Of a stretch of DNA of 64,000 nucleotides, positions 10,793 to 22,329 are shown piece by piece. Made by a program: the position numbers and the translations under genes. Origin of the DNA: Allium sativum (lineage: Eukaryota; Streptophyta; Magnoliopsida; Asparagales; Amaryllidaceae). Position 1 is the first letter of the stretch. Each line of letters starts with the position of its first letter. Under the pieces are notes generated by a model, which ran no database searches, had not been told where the DNA came from, and saw nothing but the letters and a program-made list of their open reading frames with translations. Location of the stretch: positions 879,431,199-879,495,198 of the forward strand of contig CM060912.1 of NCBI GenBank assembly GCA_030737875.1, given 5' to 3'.

Positions 10793-11557
10793 GTTTTGAA
10801 ACCGAATTTAAAACGATTTATAAAATACGTTTTAAATGGAAATTGACGAAATATATATATATATAACATATTATATATATATATATAATGGTCTGAATAA
10901 AACGTGCCATGGCAGTTCGCGAATTTCGACCATTGACTTCGAATGGACATTATGGAGATCCGACCGTCAGATTCTCCTAAAACCGGAACTGTTGGGTTCG
11001 TATCGAAAAGATCTTCCCAACGAATAAAAGAGATTTGAAATATAACGGTTGGATTTGGAATCATGCCCAAATAAAATTTGGAAAAGGTCGCTGTAAGTGC
11101 AGTTCGATGACCGTTTATGGAAATCGACAGTACAGGCCTTGATAAAATAATTAAAAATATTAATAATTTGTGTAAAATCATAATAAATGATTTGGAAAGA
11201 ATTGGGATGAAAAATTCGATATTTGAAAAGATAAAAACATATTTTATCGAAAAGAACTAGTTATGAACTAGAATTATAATCCAATATTTTTAAATAAATA
11301 AATTGGATTTGAAATGGTTTTAAAAATAACCAGAATCTCCAATATATGAATTGGAATGGATTTGAAACGAAATTATCTTTGGAATATTTCGATATTGGAT
11401 TCCGTGATTATACGGATATATTGGAGGAATTTGTAAGATATATATATATATATATCGTTATTCCAATACGATATTTGTTGGTTACAGAATTTGATATTGA
11501 ATATAAGCCGATGTATTTTCTATTCAGAGCCTTGTATTTAATATCAAATTGGATTTT

Positions 11558-12264
11558 GGGTTTGTCGTGAATGGTATCTTTAATAATACTATTCTTAAAC
11601 CCAATGGAGTTAAGAAAATTAGGAACTGACTGGAGATTAGCTAAGTCGAATGGTTTTCTGGGCATTGATCTGATGTTGGTTCCGGCCTTCAGGATTAATA
11701 CTTAGGGAATTGTTCTCTTACTAATTTACGGTTAGAGACTAATGGGATTTTGGGTTTGTCGTAAACTGTGTTATAAATGACACTGTTCTTAAACCCAACG
11801 TGAAAAGAATAAATCTTTTAATTAAGATTTAAAGAAGAATTACCAATTAATTAACAATTAATTGGAACTGAAAATGGAATGTGAAGTGGGTTTATTGTGA
11901 ACTGTGTTTTTAACGACATTCGTTCTTTAATCCGATTTACAGTGAAATGTGATTTGGAATTTATAAATCTTTTCATTAAGATTTAACGGGAATTTTCCAA
12001 AGTAAAGTTTTCCAATTTAATATATTAAATTGGAATTGAATGGAATTCGATTGATAATAATCGAAGTGAACTTCTGTGGAGGAAGACCGTTAATACATAT
12101 GGAATTTAAAAGGCTTTGCCGTTATTCCATTTATATAAGTAGTCGGTACGGAAATTGATATCGATTATATATTGATTTGTTTTTCCGTGAAGATTCCATA
12201 ATTAATGGAATGTGATTTGGGGTTATCGTGAACAGTGTTTTCAATGACAATAGTTCATTAACCC
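11558..12264 (+). repeat. Array of four imperfect 45-nt hairpins in the giant LTR
   Basis: Copies lie at 11558-11602, 11752-11796, 11888-11933 and 12220-12264. Each opens GGGTTT(G/A)TCGT or a close variant and closes TTAAACCC or a decayed form. The inner arms resemble AACTGTGT and ACACTGTT, so each copy could fold on itself. The 3' LTR keeps all four (19213-19257, 19407-19451, 19532-19577, 19863-19907). The solo LTR keeps only one (52626-52671). Confidence 0.7.
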
Positions 12265-12312
12265 GGTTAAAGACAGGAGTACATGTCTGTCATTTTATTT
12301 CGAACTGTATGG

Positions 12313-13400
12313 TTGATCTCTACTAAATATATATCTGTTTGGTGGCGGAGAGTTTATTCTCTTGCTTAACACCCTTCTCTGAGACGTACGAGCTCAGAGG
12401 TTATATATCGGTAGAAATCAATAGTACGGTGTAGATTGTCAATGCGGCATGTTCGTGTTTCCAAAGTTAAATAATCATTAACATTGATTTTTGGGAAGAT
12501 TAAAACTAAGTGGAGTTTCAATGAATCTTTAATTAGATTGAAAAGTGAATTGATAGTTTGAATTATCAAATTTGGGAAATGATCGATAATGGAGTATCGC
12601 CAGTTTTGCTCCTAGCAATAGTTAAATCTTTAATTAGATTTGAACGAGAAATGTAATTAATTTTACCAATAAGACCGTGGTGTTAGTTATGGAGTATTAC
12701 CAGTTTTGCTCCACGGGATGAATAGGTTGAGATTAGGAAATTAAACAAATGATTACTTCGGTAAGGTGCGCTAATCTCGACTAGTTTGGAAAACCTTAAT
12801 ATGGTTTGAAATGATATCCAAAGGAAGATTAAAGAATAAATTTAAAGAATTTCCCTTTGATAAAATTAATGGGAACCTTTCCCAAATGATAATAATATTT
12901 GAATAAAAGAATATTCTGAATTGGAATGAGGTGTTTATTGTGTTTGTGTAGCACTTTTTTTTATATACACGATTTATTCAGAAAGACCGGGTTTATACCC
13001 ATTCTAAATAACTGATTCAAAGATAAGTCGACGATGAAGATGGTGGTTGAAGACCAGAGGTCTTCACATCGTTTGGATGTTTATTGATGTCTTGATTGGG
13101 CTGTACACCCAAGACGAGGTAATAAGTGGTGATCGTCGAGACGTACTTGGAGATCGAGTGATATGCGAGGGCGTCTATCCTGTATTGGACATATGGGATG
13201 ACCAATAAGGTGCCTCCTGTTTCGTTCAAACCCAGAACGAACTTGTAAATAGATGTGTGTCTAACATTGGATTTTATTTTGTGTTGATTGATTTCAATTC
13301 AATATATATCTGTTTGGCGGCGGAGAATTTATTCTCTTGCTTAACGCCTTTCTCTGAAACGTACGAGCTCAGAGGTTATATATCAATAGATATCAGTCGC
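12313..13400 (+). repeat. Duplicated 110-bp module within the giant LTR
   Basis: The module contains tatatctgtttgg(t/c)ggcgg, attctcttgcttaac and acgagctcagaggttatata. It occurs at about 12313-12421 and 13283-13400, and again twice in the 3' LTR (about 19970-20060 and 20940-21030). The solo LTR has one copy only (about 53445-53545). The intervening 0.9 kb is ordinary LTR sequence. Confidence 0.75.
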
Positions 13401-13596
13401 ATGGAATGAATTGCCTGTGTGGCATGCTGAGATGCAGTGATCAAGGCTTCTGTTGAAAAGCAGAGTCTTGTGGTTGATGATCAAAGCACAGCTTTAATAT
13501 AGCGTCGCTTTGTGTATAGCGTTAATTCGCGAGTATGAGTCAAAAATGGGATCGGACCGTTGGGAGAACATGACATTTCTTTATTGCTATGGGTGG

Positions 13597-13621
13597 TGTC
13601 AGGGTTTTACACGCCCTGACA
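13597..13621 (+). other. TGTCAGGG/CCCTGACA hairpin near the giant LTR 3' end
   Basis: TGTCAGGG and CCCTGACA form a perfect 8-bp stem around a 9-nt loop. The 3' LTR copy (21222-21246) has one mismatch. The solo LTR copy (53764-53788) keeps the outer 6 bp (TGTCAG/CTGACA) although the loop has changed. Confidence 0.6.
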
Positions 13622-14633
13622 TTTTTATATTTTTACCTATGTGGTTGTTGGATTGCAAGGCGCCTCGGTTATATCGGTCTCTTCGGAGCCGATAGATTGG
13701 TCCGATAGGACCGGGAAACATGTGTTCAGGAATTACCAATCCACTAACGTAAGTGTGGACCGGCCCAACCGATCCAGGGTTACACAGAGTGTGTAGTCCT
13801 GAGACATTGGCTAAAGTGTGTCGAAGTGGTGAGGAGCCATCCCTGGCCTTGACTCATGACGGAAATCCAATTTCCAATAAGTGACATTTCGGTTTTATTT
13901 GTATAGCCTAGTATGGCGACATAGTAACATGGGATATTATGCCATCTATGATTGATACATTTATATTTGAAGTTGTTTTCATACACTTTACACTATAATA
14001 ATATCAAAATGATTTGATTTAAACGTACCAAACATGTTTGGCTATTATAAGGTAAAACTCTATCCTCTGGCTTGCGTTGCATTGTGTGATTGGACCTGAG
14101 TCTTATAATAGCTTCATTTTTTCCAAAATGCATTGCACTGTTTATTCTATGCACTGGTATTCTTGGGAGGAAACCCGTTCCGTGTTATACGACGTGGTCC
14201 CTTAATTTACTCCATTTTAAAGTAAAGTTTTAAATAATTGTTTTAGTTCTCACACCAGTCACATGACTGGCCTGGAGTTTATTGTTTTAATCTAAACTCT
14301 GGGTGCTCCTATTTTCCACACGGGCAGTTAGTAGTTTTGGTTTTTGCAGATTTATATTCACAGGATCCTGGTTTACAGCTGGAATAATATTTGGAAAGCT
14401 TTGTATCAGTTTATCTCTTTTAGTTGTGTTTTGTATTATTTTCCGCTGCATTGTAAATTATAAATCTCTGATATTTTTCTGATGTATAATATTTATTCGT
14501 ACTCTGTAATTCTTGTACTCTGATGTAAATTGTTGTAATAAGCAATGAAATGTTCTTCTGTTTGTGTTCTGATTCGTCTTGTCCTCAAAGCAATCCGGAC
14601 TTTCCTTTACGGGGAAGTTCAGGTCGTTATATT

Positions 14634-14645
14634 TGGTATCAGAGC
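14634..14645 (+). other. Primer-binding site of the giant-LTR element
   Basis: TGGTATCAGAGC starts two bases after the 5' LTR. It is the usual plant site for initiator methionine tRNA. Confidence 0.9.
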
Positions 14646-15666
14646 TTTGGTTTACAGAGCTCGAGAACAAGACATATTAGAACCGAACAAAAGAATTCAT
14701 CAGAGATTGGATTAGTAATATCCAATGAGAATGACTCGTTAGAGTTGGGATCAGTAGTATCCTAGAACGAGTGTGAAGAGTAGTGTTTTTAAAATAAAAA
14801 TAAAAACGAATTTTGTTTAGAAAATTTAAACCATTTATAAGTAGTTGAATATTTATTTTATATTGAATTTGGACAATCGAGTATATAAAGATTTTGCATA
14901 TACGCCTTGCAAACGTGTATTCGAAGTTTTAATATACTGGATAGATATAGAATCACACTCTAGTCGCCCGGAGACGATCCTGATGATTACTATAGTATCG
15001 TCAGTATTTGTGTTCGAGTTTAGAAAATGGGATATCTATATATTTCCAATTGACTGGTGTGAGAACCAAAACTAGATAGGGTCTATTGTTGTGATTTGGC
15101 ACCAAAAATGGTTTTTTTGTATATATATCAAAATTATGAATTTGAAAAGATAATCAACTAATTGATTGTTGATTGTTGATTGTGTTATGTGATTATTCAT
15201 TTAAACCAACATACGAATGAAAGGTAAATTTAGCCAAATAGTATCAAATGTTGAACTGAATTGAATTTTTTTGGAAATGGCATACATGTACATACATGTT
15301 TATTGAACAGGTATTAGCAAGTAGGCTAGAGAGGAGGAATAAAATTGTATACCCAACAAATAAGTACATGTTTACTAATTTATAGGGTTTGGATCATTTT
15401 ATGAGCCGATCGGCTAGCCGTTTGGCTTTTTCTTTTTCTTTTTGAGATGAGAGGGCCTGTGTGGCAGTTTGGGGATTTTTCCGGTGCTCCCCGTACAAAG
15501 GAGGTTATGGCAAAAAAATTCGAAAATTTAGGGTGTTAGCCAAATTTTTGACGAATTAGAAAATTCTTAGAAACTGAAAAGTTGAAGAATGAAAGCCAAA
15601 CTAAAAGTTGAGTTGATTAGTTAAACAACTTTTAGCTTCCTTCCTTTTCGAGGACGAAAAGATTTT

Positions 15667-15679
15667 AAGTGGAGGAGAT
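15667..15679 (+). other. Polypurine tract of the giant-LTR element
   Basis: AAGTGGAGGAGAT directly abuts the 3' LTR start TGTAACAACC. It would prime plus-strand DNA synthesis. Confidence 0.85.
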
Positions 15680-18600
15680 TGTAACAACCTAGAAAAGCAG
15701 AACCAATTTAAAATTTTTATTTTGGCAATTTTAATGAATTTTAGATATTTAAAATGATTTATTATATAACGATGAGAAATTTATTTTGAATAGAATTAGA
15801 ACATATAATTTCATTTAAATCGAAGTTATAATAAAAATAATTATTTTAATTATAAAAGGAATTGAAAATGGCGCGGTAGTTTGAAAATTCTATTTCAAAT
15901 TTCAAATGAATGTACAGGATTCAAAATAAACCGGATTTTAGCGAAACCAAAAATATTAGAATCTATTTGAAAATATCTTTCCAACAATTCAAAAAATCCA
16001 AATTTCATAGCGGGAATAAAAGGTTACGCTCAGTTGAAAATTCAGAATAGTCGCTATAAAAGTATAGCCGTTAAAATAGTGATTTTGCAAACTACCTCCG
16101 TTTTCGATGAAACCGCTTTTGTTGAATCCAAAATTTCAAATTATTGCTAGATTCCAATTTTCATAATTTTTGGGATTAATATGTGAGTGTGGCAAAAGAA
16201 AACGTGTTTTGTCAGTTTCAGTCAATTTGGATCGACCAGAAAATGGCCATTTTTCAAACGGTCTCCAAATTCAACGAAATTAGTTATTTTAGGACCGTAT
16301 TATCAATACGAAGCTAGAAATAATTTTTCTGGAATTTTTGCGGTCAGTATGTGGCCCCGGTAAATTGAAATGTGCGTTCAAATTCAGTATATAGAGTTAT
16401 ATTTTGATTTTGATGGAAACTGATCGTAACAGCCGAATTGGCTAACAAAACATATCTGATTATGTTTGGAATGGGGGTAATTAGCTAGGGACAACAGTCG
16501 GTGAGTTCGATTTGGAGTTCAAATAAGAAAGTTGACTCTTTTGGATTTAGTTAAATATTAAAATATATATAAAAGGCCCTCCCCCTTTTGTTTTCTCTCA
16601 GATCGGAACAAAATAACAAAAGGAAGAACCACGTTCAACCCTAACCCGTCGCTCCCTTCTCCCGCTCCATCGCCGCCGCAATAGGTGACGCCGTCCTCCT
16701 TCAGGCGCCGCGAGACCGCGCCCCTCCCCGAGCTCTGCCCCTCTCTCTCCTCCCTCTCCGTTAAAGCCCCAGACCCCCTCCCCCAAATCGAAGTAGACCC
16801 ACGCCCTATCCCCCTTTTACAGAAATCGCCGCCGCCGTTATCCACCTCCCCCGCGGCCTGCACCACTTCCAACGCCGCCGGCTCCAACAGAGCACCCCTC
16901 CGACCGTCAAACGCCCTCCTCCGATCGATTAAAGTAAGTATTTATTTTTAATTTTATTTAAGGTGATTAGTTTTAAAATTATAAAAATCAGTTTTTTTTC
17001 TTATATAGCATAGTCTTAAATAAAATCAATTTTATATATTGTGGCATATAAAGATAAAGAAGTGATTTAAATAGTTTAGATTAGATTTTAATTATTTAAA
17101 GATTAGATTTTTAATTGTTTGAAGATGAGATTTTTGTTTGTTTAAAGATTTGATTTTTGTTTGTTAAAGAAATATGATTTCTTTGTTTAGGAAAAATATG
17201 AATTCTTTGCTATGAAAAGAAGTGATTTTTGAAAAGTAGAAAGAAGCGATTTTTGAAAATATAAAGAAGTGATTTCTTTTAAAAAAAATATAAGGTTGAG
17301 GTTTTATAGTGAAGTGCCATTATAAAATTTGGTTTTTATTATAGGAATAACCATATAAAAATGCGATTTTTATATATGTTGTAGTGAAATAAAAATTCGA
17401 TCTTTATATAAGAAGTAGAGATATAAAAATATAATTTTTATATAGAAAGAAGTGTTGTAAAAATATATAATTTTTATATATGAATTGCCATTATAAAAAT
17501 GTGATTTTTAAAATAAACATCATATTAAAAATGTGATTTTTACTATGAACAGCGAGAAAAGAACGCATTGGAATTTTGGGCAAATCCGAACCGTTCAGAA
17601 ATAGAGAATGGAGGAGTGGAACCCAAAGGTGAGAACCCCTCTCTAAAATTTTCTGTTCAGTTATTTATTTTATAACTGCATATATGAACTGCTCCCCGTC
17701 GTCCACAGACCATGGACGACTTGTTTGATTGTTTGGTTTGGTTGATTGTGAAGTGAACTGAATTAAATATTCATGTGTTGAAATATTTTATTGATAAAAA
17801 TAAAAAATTTAATGTGTATGTGAATAAAATAAATACTCATTTACAAATCGAATGATTTGTATTTGTACACACATTTGACTGATATGGATTGGGACGATAT
17901 ATTTTACACATCGCCCAACTGCACAAATAAATATGTGTTTATTGTTTGAAAACCCCACATGGGTATTGGGATAATATATGACATACACTAGTCCTAATAA
18001 TTAGTGGTATGTCGATCATTTGGTTGATAGGCTGTGGTAAGCATTAAATATTTATACTTAATGCTTATGCAGTGTAGAATGCACTCTGGATGATGGTTGA
18101 CTATGTTTGATTATTGTTGTATACCTGTGTGTATGAAATCCATATAATCAACATTATATGGTTACTGACTGTGTCTGATTCCAGTTCAGAAAGAAGGAAT
18201 ATTTTAAAATAACGAATATTTTAAAATAATATTCAGTAAAAGATCAAAATCTGATTTTGATGTCCAATTTGGGATGGACACGAAAATATTTAAATATATG
18301 AAGCCGTGTTGATTAGATTAACGCCATTTTGACGTGAATGATATTCATATCAATTTTATTCATTTTTATAATGAATAACGAAAAGGAAATGATTTCAAAA
18401 TCTGATGTTTTGAAAATACTATCATTTATATATCGATGATGTGGAATATTCAATTTTGAATTTGAAATTGAATATGAAGTTGAAATCATTTTGAAAACGA
18501 ATTTAAAACGATTTATAAAATACATTTTAAATGGAAATCGACGAAATATATATAATGGCCTGAATAGAACGCGCCGCGCCGCGGTAGTTCGCGAATTTCG

Positions 18601-21600
18601 ACCATTGACTTCGAATGGACATTACGGGAGATCCGACCGTCGGATTCTCTCAAAACTGGAACAGTTGGGTTCATATCGGAAAGAGCTTTCCAACGAATAC
18701 AAGAGATTTGAAATCTAACGGTTGGATTTGGAATCATGTCCAAATCAAATTTGGAAAAGGTCACTATAAGTGCAGTTCGATGACCGTTTACGGAAATCGA
18801 CTGTACGAGCCTTGATAAAATTATTAATAATTTGTGTAAAATCATAATAAATGATTTGGAAAGAATTGGGATGAAAAAATCCATATTTGAAAAGATAAAA
18901 ACATATTTTATCGAAATGAACTAGTTATGAACTAGAATTATAATCCAATATTTTTAAATAAATGATTTGGATTTGAAATGTTTTAAAAATAACCAGAATC
19001 TCCAATATATGAATTGGAATGGATTTGAAACGAAATTATCTTCGGAATATTTCGATATTGGATTCCGTGATTATACGGATATTGTGCAGGAATTTGGAAG
19101 ATATATATATCGTTATTCCAATACGATATTTGTTGGTTTCAGAATTTGATATTGAATATAAGCCAATATATTTTCTATTCAGAGCCTTGTATTTAATGGA
19201 AAATTGGACTTTGGGTTTGTCGTGAATGGTATGTTTAATAATACTGTTCTTAAACCCAATGGAGTTAAGAAAATTAGGAACTGACTGGAGATTAGCTAAG
19301 TCAAATGGTTTCCTGGGCATTGATCTGATGTTGGTTCCGGCCTTCGGGATTAATACTTGGGGAATTGTTCTCTTACTAATTTACGGTTAGAGACTAATGG
19401 GATTTTGGGTTTGTCGTAAACTGTGTTTTAAATGACACTGTTCTTAAACCCAACTTGAAAAGAATAAATCTTTCAATTAAGATTTAAAGAAGAATTAACA
19501 ATTAATTGGAACTAAAAATGGAATGTGAAGTGGGTTTATTGTGAATTGTGTTTTTAACGACATTCGTTCTTTAATCCGATTTACAGTGAAATGTGATTTG
19601 GAATTTATAAATCTTTTCATTAAGATTTAATGGGAATTTCCCAAAGTAAAGTTTTCCAATTTAATATATTAAATTGGAATTGAATGGAATTCGATTGATA
19701 ATAATCGAAGTGAACTTCTGTGGAGGAAGACTGTTAATACATATGGAATTTAAAAGGCTTTGCCGTTATTCCATTTATATAATTAGCCGGTACGGAAATT
19801 GATATCGATTATATATTGATTTGTTTTTCCGTGAAGATTCCATAATTAATGGAATGTGATTTGGGATTATCGTGAACTGTGTTTTCAATGACATTAGTTC
19901 TTTAACTCGGTTAAAGACAGGAGTACATGTCTGTCATTTTATTTCGAACTGTATGGTTGATCTCTACTAAATATATATCTGTTTGGTGGCGGAGAATTTA
20001 TTCTCTTGCTTAACACTCTTCTCTGAGACGTATGAGCTCAGAGGTTATATATCGGTAGAAATCAATAGTACGGTGTAGATTGTCAATGCGGCATGTTCAT
20101 GTTTCCAAAGTTAAATAATCATTAACATTGATTTTTGGGAAATTTAAAACTAAGTGGAGTTTCAATGAATCTTTAATTAGATTGAAATGTGAATTGATAG
20201 TTTAAATTATCAAATTTGGGAAATGATCGAGAATGGAGTATCGCCGGTTTTGCTCCTAGCAATAGTTAAATCTTTAATTAGATTTGAATGGTAAATGGTA
20301 ATTAATTTTACCGTTAAGACCGTGGTGTTAGTTATGGAGTATTACCAGTTTTGCTCCACGGGATGAATAGGTTGAGATTAGGAAATTAAACAAATGATTA
20401 CTTCGGTAAGGTGCGCTAATCTCGACTAGTTTGGAAAACCTTAATATGGTTTGAAATGATATCCAAAGGAAGATTAAAGAATAAATTTAAAGAATTTCCC
20501 TTTGATAAAATTAATGGGAACCTTTCCCAAATGATAAGAATATTTGAATAAAAGAATATTCTGAATTGGAATGAGGTGTTTATTGTGTTTGTGTAGCACT
20601 TTTTTTTATATACGCGATTTATTCAGAAAGACCGGGTTTATACCCATTCTAAATAACTGATTCAAAGATAAGTCGACGATGAAGACGGCGGTTGAAGACC
20701 GAGGTCTTCACATCATTTGGATGGTTACCGATGTCTTGATTGGGTTGTACACCCAAGACGAGGTAATAAGTGGTGATCGTCCAAACGTACTTGGAGATCG
20801 ACGGATATGCGAGGGCCTCTCTCCTGTGTTGGACATATGGGACGAGGAATAAGGTGCCTCCAGTTTCGTTCAGACCCAGAACAAACTTGTAAATGGACGT
20901 GCGTCTGACATTGGATTTTATTCTGTGTTGATTGATTTATATTCAATATATATCTGTTTTGCGACAGAGAATTTATTCTCTTGCTTAACGCCCTTCTCTG
21001 AGATGTACGAGCTCAGAGGTTATATATCGATAGATATCAGTCGCATGGCATGAATTGCCTATGTGGCAAGCTGAGATGCAGTGATCAAGTCTTCTGTAGA
21101 AAAGCAGAGTTTTGTGGCGCTTTGTGTATAGTGTTAATTCGTGAGCCTCACACCTCAGTATGAGTCAAAAACGGGATCGGACAATTGGGAGAACATGGAG
21201 TTTCTTTCTAGCTATGGGTGGTGTCAGGGTTTTACACGCCCTGGCATTTTTATATTTTTACCTATGTAGTTGTTGGATTGCGAGGCACCTCGGTTATATC
21301 GGTCTCTACGGAGCCGATGGATTGGTCCGATAGGACCGGGAAAAGTGTGTTCAAGAATTGCCAATCCGCTAACGTAATTGTGGACCGGCCCAACCGATTC
21401 ATGGCTACCCAGAGTGTGTAGTCCTGAGACATTGGCTAAAGTGTCTCAAAGCGGTGAGGAGCCATCCCTGGCCTCGACTCATGACGGAAATCCAATTTCC
21501 AATACGTGACATTTCAGTTTTATTTGTAGAGCTTAGTATGGCAACATAGTAACATGGGATACTATGCCGTCTATGATTGATACATTTATATTTGAAGTTG

Positions 21601-22254
21601 TTTTCATGCACTTTACACTATAATAGTATCAAAATGATTTGTTTTAAACGTGCCAAGCATGTTTCTCTATTATAAGGTAAAGTTCTATCCTTCGGTTTGC
21701 GTTGCATTGTGTGATGGGACCCGAGTCTTATAATAGCTTCATTTTTTCCAAAAGCATTGCGCTGTTTATTCTATGCACTAGTATTCTTGGGAGGAAACCC
21801 GTTCCGTGTTATACTACGTGGTCCCTTGATTTACTCCATTTTAAAGTAAAGTTTTAAATAACTGTTTTAGTTCTCACACCAGTCACATGACTGACCTGGA
21901 GTTTATTGTTTTAACCTAAACTCTGGGTGCCCCTATTTTCCACATGGACAGCTAGTAGTTTTGGTTTTGCATATTTATATTCACAGGATCCTAGTTTACA
22001 GCTGGAATGATATTCGGAAAGCTCTTTATCCGTTTATCTCTTTCAGTTGTGTTTTGTATTATTTTCCACTGCATTGTAAATTGCAAATCTCTGACATTTT
22101 TCTGATGTATAATATTTATTCATACTCTGTAATTCTAGTACTCTGATGTAAATTTTTGCAATAAGCAATGAAATGTTCTTCTGTTTGTGTTCTGATTCGT
22201 CTTGTCCTAAAAGCAATTCGGGCTTTCCTTTACGGGGAAGTTTGGGTCATTATA
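15680..22254 (+). repeat. 3' LTR of the giant-LTR element (6575 bp)
   Basis: It runs from TGTAACAACC to GGTCATTATA, followed by the CCGCA target copy. It is uninterrupted and so serves as the reference for the family. It holds a TATA box (about 16565-16574), a GC-rich leader to about 16940 with an aaag/GTAAGTATTT donor-like end, four hairpins, two copies of the 110-bp module, and the TGTCAGGG hairpin. The canonical CA end is TA in both LTRs. ORFs inside (for example 16558-16887 minus and 18513-18884 minus) are chance frames. Confidence 0.92.
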
Positions 22255-22271
22255 CCGCAATCTCTAACAAT

Positions 22272-22283
22272 TGGTATCAGAGC
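22272..22283 (+). other. Primer-binding site of the Sirevirus
   Basis: TGGTATCAGAGC follows the last 10 bp of the 5' LTR (22260-22269, ending CTAACA). It is complementary to the 3' end of initiator methionine tRNA, as in most copia elements. Confidence 0.92.
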
Positions 22284-22329
22284 AAGGTCTTTCAAAAAGT
22301 TCATAATATGATTTTTGAAAATAGTGATA

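Larger units (their letters stand above)
3132..14631 (+). repeat. 5' LTR of the giant-LTR element, split by the Tat-like element
   Basis: It starts AGTAACAACC (the expected first T has become A) and ends GGTCGTTATA just before the primer site. Subtracting 5988-10797 leaves about 6690 bp, matching the 6575-bp 3' LTR in order and content. By-eye divergence from the 3' LTR is about 5 to 8 percent. It carries, in order, a TATA box and GC-rich leader near 4.0-4.4 kb, AT-rich intron-like DNA, four imperfect hairpins at 11.56-12.26 kb, a duplicated 110-bp module, and a TGTCAGGG hairpin. Confidence 0.9.
14632..15679 (+). other. Short non-coding interior of the giant-LTR element
   Basis: It begins tttggtatcagagctttgg, a leader typical of Tekay-type elements. 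No gag, protease, reverse transcriptase or integrase motif is visible in any frame. The ORFs at 14550-14765 and 14845-15075 match nothing I recognise. Near the end are ttcgaggacgaaaa and aagtggaggagat, the family's usual 3' border. The coding interior has been lost by deletion, yet both replication signals remain. Confidence 0.85.
3132..22254 (+). mobile_element. Giant-LTR, non-coding Tekay-like Ty3/gypsy derivative (LARD-like)
   Basis: Two LTRs of about 6.6 kb (3132-14631 after removing an insertion, and 15680-22254) flank a 1048-bp interior with no gag or pol. CCGCA is duplicated at 3127-3131 and 22255-22259. The primer site is TGGTATCAGAGC right after the 5' LTR. The interior ends with the phrase ttcgaggacgaaaa, then a polypurine tract, then TGTAACAACC, which is the junction typical of Tekay-type chromoviruses. 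Large LTRs with a non-coding interior define LARDs, but known ones have shorter LTRs and longer interiors. Movement would need proteins from an autonomous relative. Confidence 0.9.

Noticed and set aside
10756..11181. Minus ORF of 141 aa
   Set aside because: It crosses the boundary between the Tat-like LTR and the giant LTR, so it was created by the insertion.
12000..14000. CRISPR-like regular repeats
   Set aside because: The hairpin copies are unevenly spaced (about 90 to 290 bp apart) and diverged, lie within an LTR, and are repeated in the partner LTR. This is eukaryotic repeat DNA.
18513..18884. Minus ORFs recurring in all three giant LTRs (also 51782-52138)
   Set aside because: They recur because the LTR does. 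Frames are interrupted differently by the (AT)n run, and no motif or start context supports translation.
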